From Rattus norvegicus (taxonomy: Eukaryota; Chordata; Mammalia; Rodentia; Muridae), in contig NC_086031.1 of assembly GCF_036323735.1 (NCBI RefSeq), positions 45,719,225 to 45,783,224 of the forward strand: DNA of 64,000 nucleotides, read 5' to 3'. The notes beneath the pieces were generated by a model. The model was not told the origin of the DNA and did no database searches. It saw only the letters and a list, made by a program, of their open reading frames with translations. The position numbers and the translations under genes were made by a program. Of this stretch, positions 23,675 through 35,002 are shown piece after piece (position 1 is the first letter of the stretch; every line of letters begins with the position of its first letter).

Positions 23675-26600
23675 ATGCGCACACACAGATAAATATAAGA
23701 AAGTATGCTATCTTAGCTTTCGCTCCTGGTGCACCCTGTGGGAGAGGGTAGTTGGAGATGGGATGGTATTCACAACCAGGGTTGTGTTCTGCCTTTGTGT
23801 GTCTCTAGCGGCATCTCTCCCCTGGGCCAGGCACCCAAGGGCAGGGCAGTATGGGAAGAAAGGATGAGAGCTTGTGATGCTCTCTCCCCTAGACCTTCAT
23901 TGACATTTGCAAAAACCTCCCCCACACCAACATCGCCTCGCTCGTCTTTGCCCTGGTCAGCGGTGTCTTCCTGGTCCTGGTGAAGGAGCTCAATGCTCGG
24001 TACATGCACAAGATCCACTTCCCCATCCCTACAGAGATGATCGTGGTGAGCATCCTGCCTGCCTGGGGATGGGGTTTTGAGGCTCAGGATGTGGGGGGGG
24101 GGGGGCTGTGAGCAAAGGAGCCCTTGTCCATCCCTCCACCCACTCCGCTGACAGCCAGCGGGACCAGAAGTCGCACGTGAATGTGTTCTATGGCCACTGT
24201 GTGACCCCTGGGGTGGTCTTGTACGCACGCTCCCCTATGGAGGCAAGACAGTGGGATCTGGGAAAAGATTTAAGAAAGATCCCCGACCTAACCCCAACCA
24301 AGAGTCAGTATCCGTTCTCCGCTTTGGGGTTTACAGGTGGTAGTTGCAACAGCTATCTCTGGGAGCTGCAAGATGCCGAAAAAATATCACATGCAGATTG
24401 TGGGGGAGATCCGACACGGGTGAGTCCAGATCACTCGACAGTCAACCGCACCCTGATCTCCACCAGAGTCGGGGAGGAGATGGACAGCTCTAATGTTCAC
24501 TAGAAACTACGTGGCCCCGACTCAGGAAAGCCACACGACCAGGCCATACTGAGCATTTTATGGAAAGTCGGTCTTCAGGGAGGTGACCTCCCCAGCCCCA
24601 TAAGTTTCGTGTATTGAATACAGTCAAACAAGTCTCTCTCTGGTTCACCCATTGCTGGCTTTCCATTTTGCTCTAATGCACAGTCTTTATCCATGCAAAA
24701 AGGTAGCCACTAAGATCAACTAATTCTTTAAGCACCTATGTTGGACCCAGGAAGACCAGGGCAAAGCTCGCCCCGCAGAGCAGGAAGAGGGGAGGGAGGA
24801 GGCAAAATCTCACAGCACTAGAGGCCTATGGGCCTAAAAACTAGTGCGTACAAGGAGTTCAGAATCTGCGCACAATGAAGCCCTCCCAGCTGCCGGCTTA
24901 TCAACCTGGAGAAGTTAAGGCTCTTAAGCCCTGGCTTCCTCTTTTAAAAAACAACAGCGATAGGGCCTGTGTGGAACAAGCCATACATGTAAGACCCTGG
25001 CATATGGAGGGAGTTCAGCTCCCCTCCTTCTCACACCCCTGGGCCCTGCCTCTTTTGGATCCTTGGCAGGTTTCCCATTCCAGTGGCACCAATGGTTTCG
25101 CAGTGGAAGGACATGGTGGGCACAGCCTTCTCCCTGGCAATAGTGGGCTATGTCATCAATCTGGCTATGGGCCGAACCCTGGCCAACAAGCATGGCTATG
25201 ACGTCGATTCTAACCAGGTACCTCCAGCTGCCCCCGGCAGGGCTCAGGGGTGTGGGCCCCACAGAATCCTATTAATGACAGCTAAGGAGGCTGGGGGTAT
25301 GGCTCAGTGGTCCTTGCCTAGCATATAGGAGGCTCTGGGTTACACCCCAGCTGTTGTTGTAATATTATAAAAAATTAAACTGTCTTTTACCCCCCCACAC
25401 ACACACACACTAGGTCTGGTACCACAGTGCCCCAAGGTATCTGGTAGACATCTTCATCTCAGTCAGCAAAGCCTCTCACCCACTTTGCTCCATCCCATAT
25501 CACACTGCCGATGGCTTCTCTCTGAGCCTGGCAACAATCTCTCTACCCATCCAGTTCCCAGAAACATACATCTCAATTCCATGGGTGCTTACCACCCACC
25601 CAGCCACCACATATTCTCTTAAACTTAATTCGCCACAAGAAAGAACACACAACACACAACCTCTGATCCAACTGATAAGATATAATGGCCCACCTAGACA
25701 CACAAAGTCCTGTACACATCCCTTAAGCACATTCATAATAACCTGTAAAGGTACAGAGTGGAATCTTAACATCCGCCTCCAAGTGCTCTCGGCAGCCTCT
25801 TCTCCCAGTCTCCTTCCACTCCAGTCTCCTCCTCTTCCCTCAAACTTTTCTCCTGCCCATCCTTCCTTCTCGTCCAATGACAGGCCTCGTTCTATCTTGT
25901 ACCTGCCTTCACCTGTACATCCTACACCCAGTCTCTCACAAAGGGCAGAGGAAGATGTCTTGGGACCCCTTGTTGTGATGTGAAGCAGTAAGGGTTAGGG
26001 GACTAGACCTAAGAGATTGACGTCTTATTTTTAACTTTCTTTTCTTTTGTGTGTGGGGAGCCTTGGGGGAAAGCGGACATGTTCATGTGCATGCACATGT
26101 ATATGCACATGTTACGCATTCATATACATATATGTGTGTGCTACCTATGGAGGCCAGAGGTTACCGTCTCAATCTTCCCATATCATTTCCCAACCTTTGA
26201 GCTGGGCAGACAGAGTCTCTCATTGAAACTAGAGCTCACTGACTGGCTACATTACCTAGCCCGTAAGCTCTGGGAATCCTCCCGTCTCTGCCTCCCTCAG
26301 CACTGGGGTTACACATTTTAATTTTTAAAATGGGAGCTGGGGGTTTGAACCCCAGGTCCTCATGCCCATGCAGCAAGCATTTTACCTGCTGAACCATCTC
26401 CCCAGCCCTGGGGCTCTCTAACCTTTCTGAGGGCTAGCGTGTGGTTCTACAGCATCATGGTCACTTCCTAACCACAGGCCCTTCTCACACAGGAGATGAT
26501 TGCCCTGGGCTGTAGCAACTTCTTCGGCTCCTTTTTCAAGATCCATGTCATTTGCTGCGCTCTCTCTGTCACACTGGCTGTGGATGGGGCTGGAGGGAAG

Positions 26601-29600
26601 TCCCAGGTGAGCCTTGTCTCAGAGGCCTGGGGTAGGAGTTTTCCTGAGAGGTCCAGGTGCCGGGTATGCCATCCTTAACCAGTTAGCTTCCAATCCAGCT
26701 GGGAAACAGCCAAGTCACAAGACCCCCAAACCCACTCACTCTCAGCTCTTTCTCCCTGACTAGGTGGCAAGCTTGTGTGTGTCTCTGGTGGTGATGATCA
26801 CCATGTTGGTCCTGGGATCCTATCTGTACCCTCTCCCCAAGGTAAGAGCCCAACTGAGAGCAGGAGGTAAGGGGATGGGGGAGGGGGGGGGGCAGTGACA
26901 GCCTGCAGCAAAATAATTTCTATGAGTGGGAGTAACACTTGGTTGGCCATCACTGTCACATTTGGTGTCTGTTACCCTACAAGGTAAATGATACAAACCT
27001 TATTCCCCCATTGTACAGGTGAGGGAGACTGAGGCTGGCTGGCTGACTTGTCAGTGAGACAGCTGCTGTGTAGGATTGATTTTACTGTATCTGACTAATG
27101 TCAACCTCCGGCTTTCTGGGAGTTTTATCCCCAGGCTGGAGAATAGAGGGCAAGGTTATCTGGTACTTCAGGATCCCCTCAGAGCCTCTCACAATGATGT
27201 TAAGGTATGAGCCATTCAGGGGTACAGGAAGAGGGGAAATGTAAAACTGGGCCCAGAATGAAGTATATGGCTCAAGAGGCTACATTCTCATTCCTGAGAC
27301 TGAGGAGGAGTTTGGAGGAAAAGGCCTTGTCCTGCCTGACTCCAGGGTCAGACATGTGTAGGAAGGCCAGGATGAAGGGGATACCTCAAATGACACCAAG
27401 CAATGTTCTACTTCTCCAGGCTGTACTAGGTGCCCTGATCGCTGTCAACCTCAAGAACTCCCTGAAGCAACTCACTGACCCCTACTACCTCTGGAGGAAG
27501 AGTAAGCTGGACTGCGTAAGTGTGTGGTGCCCCTGCCTTCCTGTAACCTGCTCTGGCCTGACACAGAGCCCTTTTGTCTGCTGCTCCCTAGTCCCCAGGG
27601 CTTGAGAAACTGAGGAGAGAGACACTCTTGGTTCAACCACTCCCTGGCCCAGTAGCCGATAGCAAATTCCTTCACCTCCCTGAACCTCAGCCTCTGTACT
27701 TCCGAAGTAGACTCGTGCCCTCTCAACTTTGGGATGGCTTATGCAGAAGAAGGGCTCATACTAGCGAACTGCGTGTGGTGTGGGTCACACACATAATCAA
27801 CGAAACTTAGTATCTATTACTTTTCTAATTTATGGTGCCCCCCCCCCAATTACAGAAGATTTTTCTTCTGTGAAGGAGAAAGAAAAGCTTAGAACATTAA
27901 TTAGAACATTAAGCAGAAGACCAGGATCCTGAGGCAGTTTCTAGGCTTCTTGAGGGTTCTACTTCCCCATCTGTATGTGGGATGAACTTGTGCTCTGAGT
28001 TGCACACTGGCTCCGAGGGTTAAGTGAATCACAATGGGAAAGCACCATGCTACGTAAACATCCTGCAAGTGTGACTTCACACTGCAGCTGTGCCTTCACA
28101 GGCAGTACCGATAAACGCTCCCGTATTGACAGTGCTGTCTCATGTCCACTTAAGCCCACCCACCACAGCCCAGACACGAGACTCACTAAGCCCGGTTGAC
28201 GATGACAAAAATGAAGGCTCAGAATGGTTCAGTGAACACCACGGTCAGAGGCGGTGGAAGGAACAGGTGTCAGAGTCTAGCCGGAAACCTGATGCTGGGC
28301 TCCAGACTTCTGGGCTGTCCTGCTTCTAGAAGGCAGAGGCTTGCCTGCACCATATAGGGAAGGAAGTCTTTAAAGTCAGGAAATATGTGGTCCCTTTGGG
28401 GGATTCCCAGTGAGTAGGGGAGACAGGAAGAAACTAAATGTTCTAATTCCCAGCCCAACGATCTGCTTTTACCACATGGCACCCATCTCTTGGTTTTGGC
28501 CATAGTCCCTTGTAACCACACGATGTCATGTGACTTGATCTTCACTGAGCTTCTACAGAAACTCCCAACAGAGACTGACTCCTTTAACAGCAGTTCTCAA
28601 CCTGTGGGTCCTGACCCCTGTTGGGAATTGAATAATCCTTTCACAGGGGTCACATATTAGATATCCCACATGTCAGATATTTACATTATGATATTACCAT
28701 ATGTATCATCACCATGCATTATACATCAGATGATATCGGTAAACAGATTACAGCTTTAAAGTAGCAAAACAATAGTTTTATGGCTGGGGGGTCACCACAA
28801 CATATATTAAAGAGTTGCAGATTTGGAAGGGTGAGAACCTCAGCTTTAGAGCCATTCAGACCTCCCCCCAAGGCCCTTAGGGGAGAATGCATCCAACCGG
28901 GAGACCGGCTTTCTGTTCAGGAGCTGAGTTCTTACCAAAGCATGGACACCTCACTGTTAGACAGGAAGAGAGCTCGCATCCATAACACACTGCAAGGCTA
29001 GGACCAATGACTCTCTGACACCCCCGTTCTCCTGCAGAGTGGGGTTCATTTTCCCTTGTGTGGACCTGGCTACACAGTTCAGAGCCCAGCTTTGAACCTG
29101 GGTGTGCCCGAAGCAGGGGCACACTCTTCCTACTCCACTCATGCCCACACTTCTGTATTCTACAGAAATAGAAGGCTAGATTTCTATTTTTAAAACTAGA
29201 CCAAGGAGTGGGGGTAGGGGAGGGGTGGAGCTCAACGGTAGGGTACTTGTCTAGTGCATGAGGCCCTGTATCCAATCCCTGGCTCCGGGGAGGAGGGGGG
29301 AGGTCATGAGCTGCACTTGTAAGAGAAACAGGCAAACAAACCAAAGCACCGGGACGTGACTCATTGCAAAGGTGAAGCAAGAACGGAAGAGATCTGAGTT
29401 GGGCAGGCTGACTAGGACCTTGGCTAATCCCAGAAGACTTCCTGAAAGAGGCAGTGTTTCTCCCCAGGCTGCCTTTGACTTCTCTCTCCTCACAGTGCGT
29501 CTGGGTGGTGAGCTTCCTCTCCTCCTTCTTCCTGAGCCTGCCCTATGGCGTTGCAGTGGGTGTGGCCTTCTCCATCCTGGTTGTGATCTTCCAGACCCAA

Positions 29601-32600
29601 TTGTAAGTGACAGCCTCGTCCCTCCCAGGCACAGTATGGGGTTGCTGGAACAGACTGCGAGGACTCAGCATAGCACACTGTACTTTCTGCCCTCTGGGCC
29701 CAGCACAGGGACATGCTGCCAGACCTCAGAAGCACATAGCCCAGCCAGGCCAGTAGGCATAGACTAAGCTACCTAATTTCTGTACCCTGAAACCTCAGAG
29801 CTAACCAGCATGGTTTCAGAGGACTGGGGGTGAGGAGGAGTAGACAAGGAAGAACGAGTGAGAGCCACTACCCCTCCAGAAACACTGTGAGATCCTCAGC
29901 CCAAATGGGAGCCCACCCTGGGGAACACTAGGTCAGAGATGGGCTCTGTGCTTTTCCTCCAAAGAAGCCATCGGCACAGGCGAGGCCACCACAGAGGAGG
30001 TTAGGGTGGTGTGGGAGAAACCTTGTCTTTCTTCTTGTAACTCAGAACCAAGGATTTACTGGCTTCTCACCTACATACTCTTCTTTCAGTGGGCCCCCTG
30101 AGTCCCAGTCTGGGGGCCACTTCAAGATACACCTAGTGATAGACTAGCCACAGACCACTAGGCACAGGTCCCCAAGGCAGACAGAATAACAAGCCGACAT
30201 AAGATCAGGAATCCCGGCTGCTTTTCCCGTCCTCGTCCATCTTTGATCCTTACCCGCCTCCCTCCTCTTCTTCCTGTAGTCGAAATGGCTCCACGCTGGC
30301 CCAGGTCATGGACACAGACATCTATGTGAACCCCAAGACCTACAACAGGGTACGTAATCCAAGTTTAGACCCTCCCTCCTTCCTCTGTCCCCCTCCCCGA
30401 GACCTATCTGTGACCTGAGCTCAGTCTCCCTGTCACAGGTCCAGGAAATTGAGGGAGTTAAGATTGTCACTTACTGCTCCCCTCTCTACTTTGCCAACTC
30501 AGAGATCTTCAGGCAAAAAGTCATTGCCAAGGTAAGGCTCCATCCTTGATGACCAGATGGGCTGAAGAGAGAGTGACCGGAAGATGGAAGCAGGAAGGGG
30601 CTAGGAGCCAAGGGCAGGCCATCCCACAAAGGTACAGGTCAAGATTGCTGTTGGCCCTCTCCCCACAGACAGGTATGGACCCCCAGAAAGTATTACTCGC
30701 CAAGCAGAAATATCTCCGGAAGCAGGAGAAGAGGATGGCAGTGCCCACACAGCAGAGAAAGTCCCTCTTCATGAAAACCAAGGTGAACTGAGGCCTGGAC
30801 CAGCTTCACGCCCATTCTTATCCTGACCCTGGCTCCCAGCCTGCAGCACCTTGAGAGGGAGGCAGGAAGTCTCTGGGAGCACTTACTGGGAGCACTTATG
30901 GGAGCACTTACTGGGAGCATTTATGGGAGCACCTACTGGGAGCATGGGAGCACTTACTGGGAGCACTTATGGGAGCACCTACTGGGAGCGCTTACTGGGA
31001 GCACCTGCTGGGAGCACTTGCTGGGAGCACTTAATAGGAGCATTTATGGGAGCACCTTCTGGGAGCACCTACTGGGAGCACTTACTGGGAGCACTTACTA
31101 GGAGCATTTATGGGAGCACCGATGGTCACTTTCCAAGGGGAAGGCTGCCAGCTCCCAGGTAACCATTGCGCCCCATCTCCAGAGGTGAATTTCCTAGCCA
31201 AGGCTTCAGTCTCCTCTAGAAGGCTCTTCTCACTTGGGTTGGGAGAGACAAGCCTGCAGGCCTCCCAAAGGAAGGAACTTTAGGAGAAGCCTGTATTCAC
31301 CATCAAGTTAAGATGTTGCCCTCCCTCTGCTTGGGGTTCAGTGCCACAGTCCTGACTGCCCCCCCCCTTCCACCCGCAGACGGTCTCTCTACAGGAACTC
31401 CAACAGGACTTTGAAAGCGCTGCCTCCACAGACCCCAACAACAACCAAGCTCCTGTGGCCGACGCTCACATATCCTACATCACCTTCAGTCCAGACTCCT
31501 CCGCAACTGCTGCATCCGAGCTGCCCACCTCCACTCAGTCCCCCAGGGAGGCTAGTGATGCTCTGGCCAGCGTGCCACCCTTCGTTACCTTCCACACTCT
31601 CATCCTTGACATGAGTGGAGTCAGCTTTGTGGACCTGATGGGCATCAAAGCTCTAGCCAAGGTGAGCCCCCATAGGGTGGGAGGAGGGTGTGTGGACTAA
31701 CTGAGGGAGGTTCCACACCCTAGGGACTCCTTGTCCCGGTGCAAACAGGGTGGACACACTCTTCAGGGCAAGTTGAGAGCACCGATGCATTGGAGTGAGC
31801 TCTCTGAGCTTCAATCCACCCACCAAGACCATCCTGAGTTCTTGTTATCAGTCCCAGAACACACCTCGGGTCCTCTGAAGTGAGGCCAGTTTGGCCCTTG
31901 GTTCTGCTGCCCACGCTCACCAGTGAAGCCAGGAGAGAAGAAACCGTAATACCAGTGTGCTAGCACGTAGGCCAAACAGGCTGCCTGGGGATGCCGAGAA
32001 TACAACCAATGCCAGGTTACAGCAAGCCTCAGAGAGGCCAAGATGGAGGCAACCCAGGAGAGCAGAGGGACACAAAGCATGGACCAGCTGACGTCACTGC
32101 CAGCCAGGGACAGTGAAGGCCCTTCCCTAGCGCTGAGCTCAGCTGACTTCTCTAGGCTGGACAGTGAGGTGGAGACCTTCAGTGGAAGCTTCCCTCGTTG
32201 AACCTTGGTTCTGAGCACTGAAAGCAGAGAGCTGGCCCTTAAATCAGGCCATGGTAACTTTAAGTGTCTGCCATGCTGACAAAGCCCCATTTCCGCCCCA
32301 CTTTTCAGAGAGGCCCTGGGCCAACACTCCAGAGAGACCCAGGGTGCTCTCTGCCACTCATGCCTGTGGCTGCCAGAGCCCTCAGGATTGCTTGTCTGTT
32401 TGGCTTCCCCTCTGAAGTGTGTTTCGTGAGTCACTTTTAAGACCCACTCAGAACATTCCTTTCCTTTCTCTTCTCCCATTTCCTTCGCCACCCTTCCCCA
32501 ACTCCTCTAGCTAAGCTCCACCTATGAGAAGATCGGAGTCCAGATCTTCCTGGTAAACATCCACGGTAAGAAAGTGGGGGCCGGGTGCGCATTTAGGGGA

Positions 32601-34140
32601 CCAGCGGCTGGAAAGGGATACAGTGGGGACAGGAGAGTGAGCAAGATTCCTCTGGGTGGGGTATGTTCATGTAATTGAGAGTAGATAGAAGTATGGTCTG
32701 CTCACCCTAATTTGTGTGTATCCTGAGTCGAGCCAGCCAAGTCACTTTATCCATCTGGGGGTTCCTGTCCAGCCATGTAAATCGGGGGGGCTGACTGGTT
32801 GAACTTGGGATCCTTTCCAAATCAGAAGGTTCATGGATCTAGATAAACACAGAAAAGCCACACAGCCTATCTTCGCAGAGGCTTGTCTCCAAAGGGTGCT
32901 TTAAGCAGCCTTACTGATGGGCCTCAGAGCAAAGGACACTCATGGCATTTGCACATGTGCCAAGTGCACAAAGCACACACAAGGGAAATAGGAAGAGGAT
33001 GCACACATTATCCGGACGCCACCCACCAGGGCTCTGCAAGGGCCACATAATGAGCCCTAACTGTTACCCCCATGACCACTCCCCAAAAACCATCTCCAGA
33101 ATGTGATAAGAGCAAGGACTCGGCCACATGTTGGAGGAAAAAGGAAGTCTAAGCCTTGAGGGCTGGAATTGGCAGCCATGTCCACATGGACAGTGTTAAC
33201 CTTTCCTTGACAAGCAACACCTCACATCCAACCACTTTCTTCTGCACTGGATTGAGAGCTCAGCATGTTCGTGCTCATACTGCCCTCTGCCGTCCAGAGC
33301 TGATACTGAGGGGCCAATTGTCAGCTTCCCCGCCAGCCCCTCCCACCAACTCCAATCCACCTTTTCCTGTTACCTGCCTCCTTACAGCCCAGGTGTACAA
33401 TGACATCAGCCAGGGAGGCATCTTTGAAGATGGGTGTGTACAGCGCAATCACGTGTTCCCCAGCATCCACGATGCAGTCCTCTTCGCCCAGGCAAATGCT
33501 AGAGAAGCCCCAGCCCACAACTTCCAAGGGGTAAGGTCTTCCACACCTAAAGACTCCTAGGTTCCAGCTCTCACAAACGGGGACACACAGACGTCAGAAA
33601 GACCTGGAGATGGTTTAAGTTCTAACATCAGTTCTGCCGTCTCATCCTTTTGAATCTCGGGTCCCTGTCTATGCAACGCCACTGTCAACCACTGCCTACC
33701 GCACTCGGCTTGTTTCTGTTCAGGATTAAGTGATAATTACGCATCTTACCTAAAGATTTAATTTTATTGGTTGCTACTTATGTATGCTGTCTCGCCAGCT
33801 ACTGCCTTCACTCTTTTTGTAGTGGTGGTGGGTGCCCTGGCTTGGAAATTTCAAGCTAACATGAATGGAGAAGTTGAGTTTTGTCTCAGCCTCTCAGCAT
33901 TTAATTTGCCAGCTCAGTGAGTGGGATAAGAGGAAGACACAAATAATTCTATCTAAAATTTCCAAAAGCTGAGGACCTAGCCCCCCTTCACCTGCAGGTA
34001 CTGGAAGACTAGGGAGCTTTCTGGCTGTGAGCCTTGTCCACAGGGACTCTTAAGAGCCCTCGTTATTTGCCATCACACTGATAACACCCAATGATTACAG
34101 CTTAGATGCAATGAATGGTTTTGGTGTTTGCATCTATTTA

Positions 34141-34187
<47 letters not shown>

Positions 34188-34954
34188 CAAACTCATCATG
34201 TCATCCATGCAGAGGCCAGAGGACAGTTTATCCATGTCCTTCTACCATGTGGGTCCTAGGGACCAAACTTAAATTCTTCAGTTTGGTGGCAAGTGTCTTT
34301 ACCCACCCAGCCATCTCTCTCGCCCTTGTTTTAATATTTGTTTAAATAATTTATATTGCATACATTCTCTATTTACCTATTATAAATCACACACACGATG
34401 TATACATACTCCTTACAACAGTACAGTGAAGAAGAAAACCAGCAAAAGGGGTTTGATTGTCCTGCCTTTCCAGAACTCCAAAGAAAAGGAATCCCAAAGT
34501 CAAGCAACCTGCACCTCCTTGCCTAGAATGCTCGCAGTGGGAACAGGCCCTGTGGGCATCCGCCTACAGCCGTGCTGTATCACGGGGCAGGCAGAGGAGG
34601 GCCAGACAACGGGGGAGGAGGAAACATGGGGTCCTCTGGAGCCTGCATCCTTCCCCGCTATGCACCTACTCATGGTCAGAGACCTGAGCTCATCCCACAC
34701 CCACTTCCTTCCCTTCAGGCTCCAGGGGACACTGAGTTCTCCTTGTATGACTCAGAAGAAGATGGCTCCAGTTATTGGGACTTAGAACAGGTGAGTAGAG
34801 GGGCAAAAGGTGAGGGAGGAGAGGGAAGAGAGAAACCCCGCTTCTATCTAAAGGTGTTTGCTGGCTGCTGTCTCCTCCAGTTCAAAGCTGTAACCTTGGA
34901 GGTGGCAAGGTGACACCTGTATTTTAATAATGGATCTTGACTCTTCTCAGCATC

Positions 34955-35002
<48 letters not shown>

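Larger units (their letters stand above)
25218..26492 (+). other. Slc26a9: Slc26a9 intron 9
   Basis: About 1.27 kb. It holds an old ID-like SINE in + orientation (25,288-25,365), a short C/CA-rich run at 25,390-25,412 and a composite rodent repeat of B3/B4 type in - orientation (26,040-26,407), which ends just before exon 10. Confidence 0.55.
27516..29495 (+). other. Slc26a9: Slc26a9 intron 12
   Basis: About 2 kb. It contains a degraded URR1-type hAT DNA transposon (28,588-28,850) and an old ID-like SINE (29,208-29,283). The rest is unique. Confidence 0.55.

Noticed and set aside
30874..31120. CRISPR-like regularly repeated array
   Set aside because: There are no spacers; units are head-to-tail 12-13 bp, in a mammalian intron.
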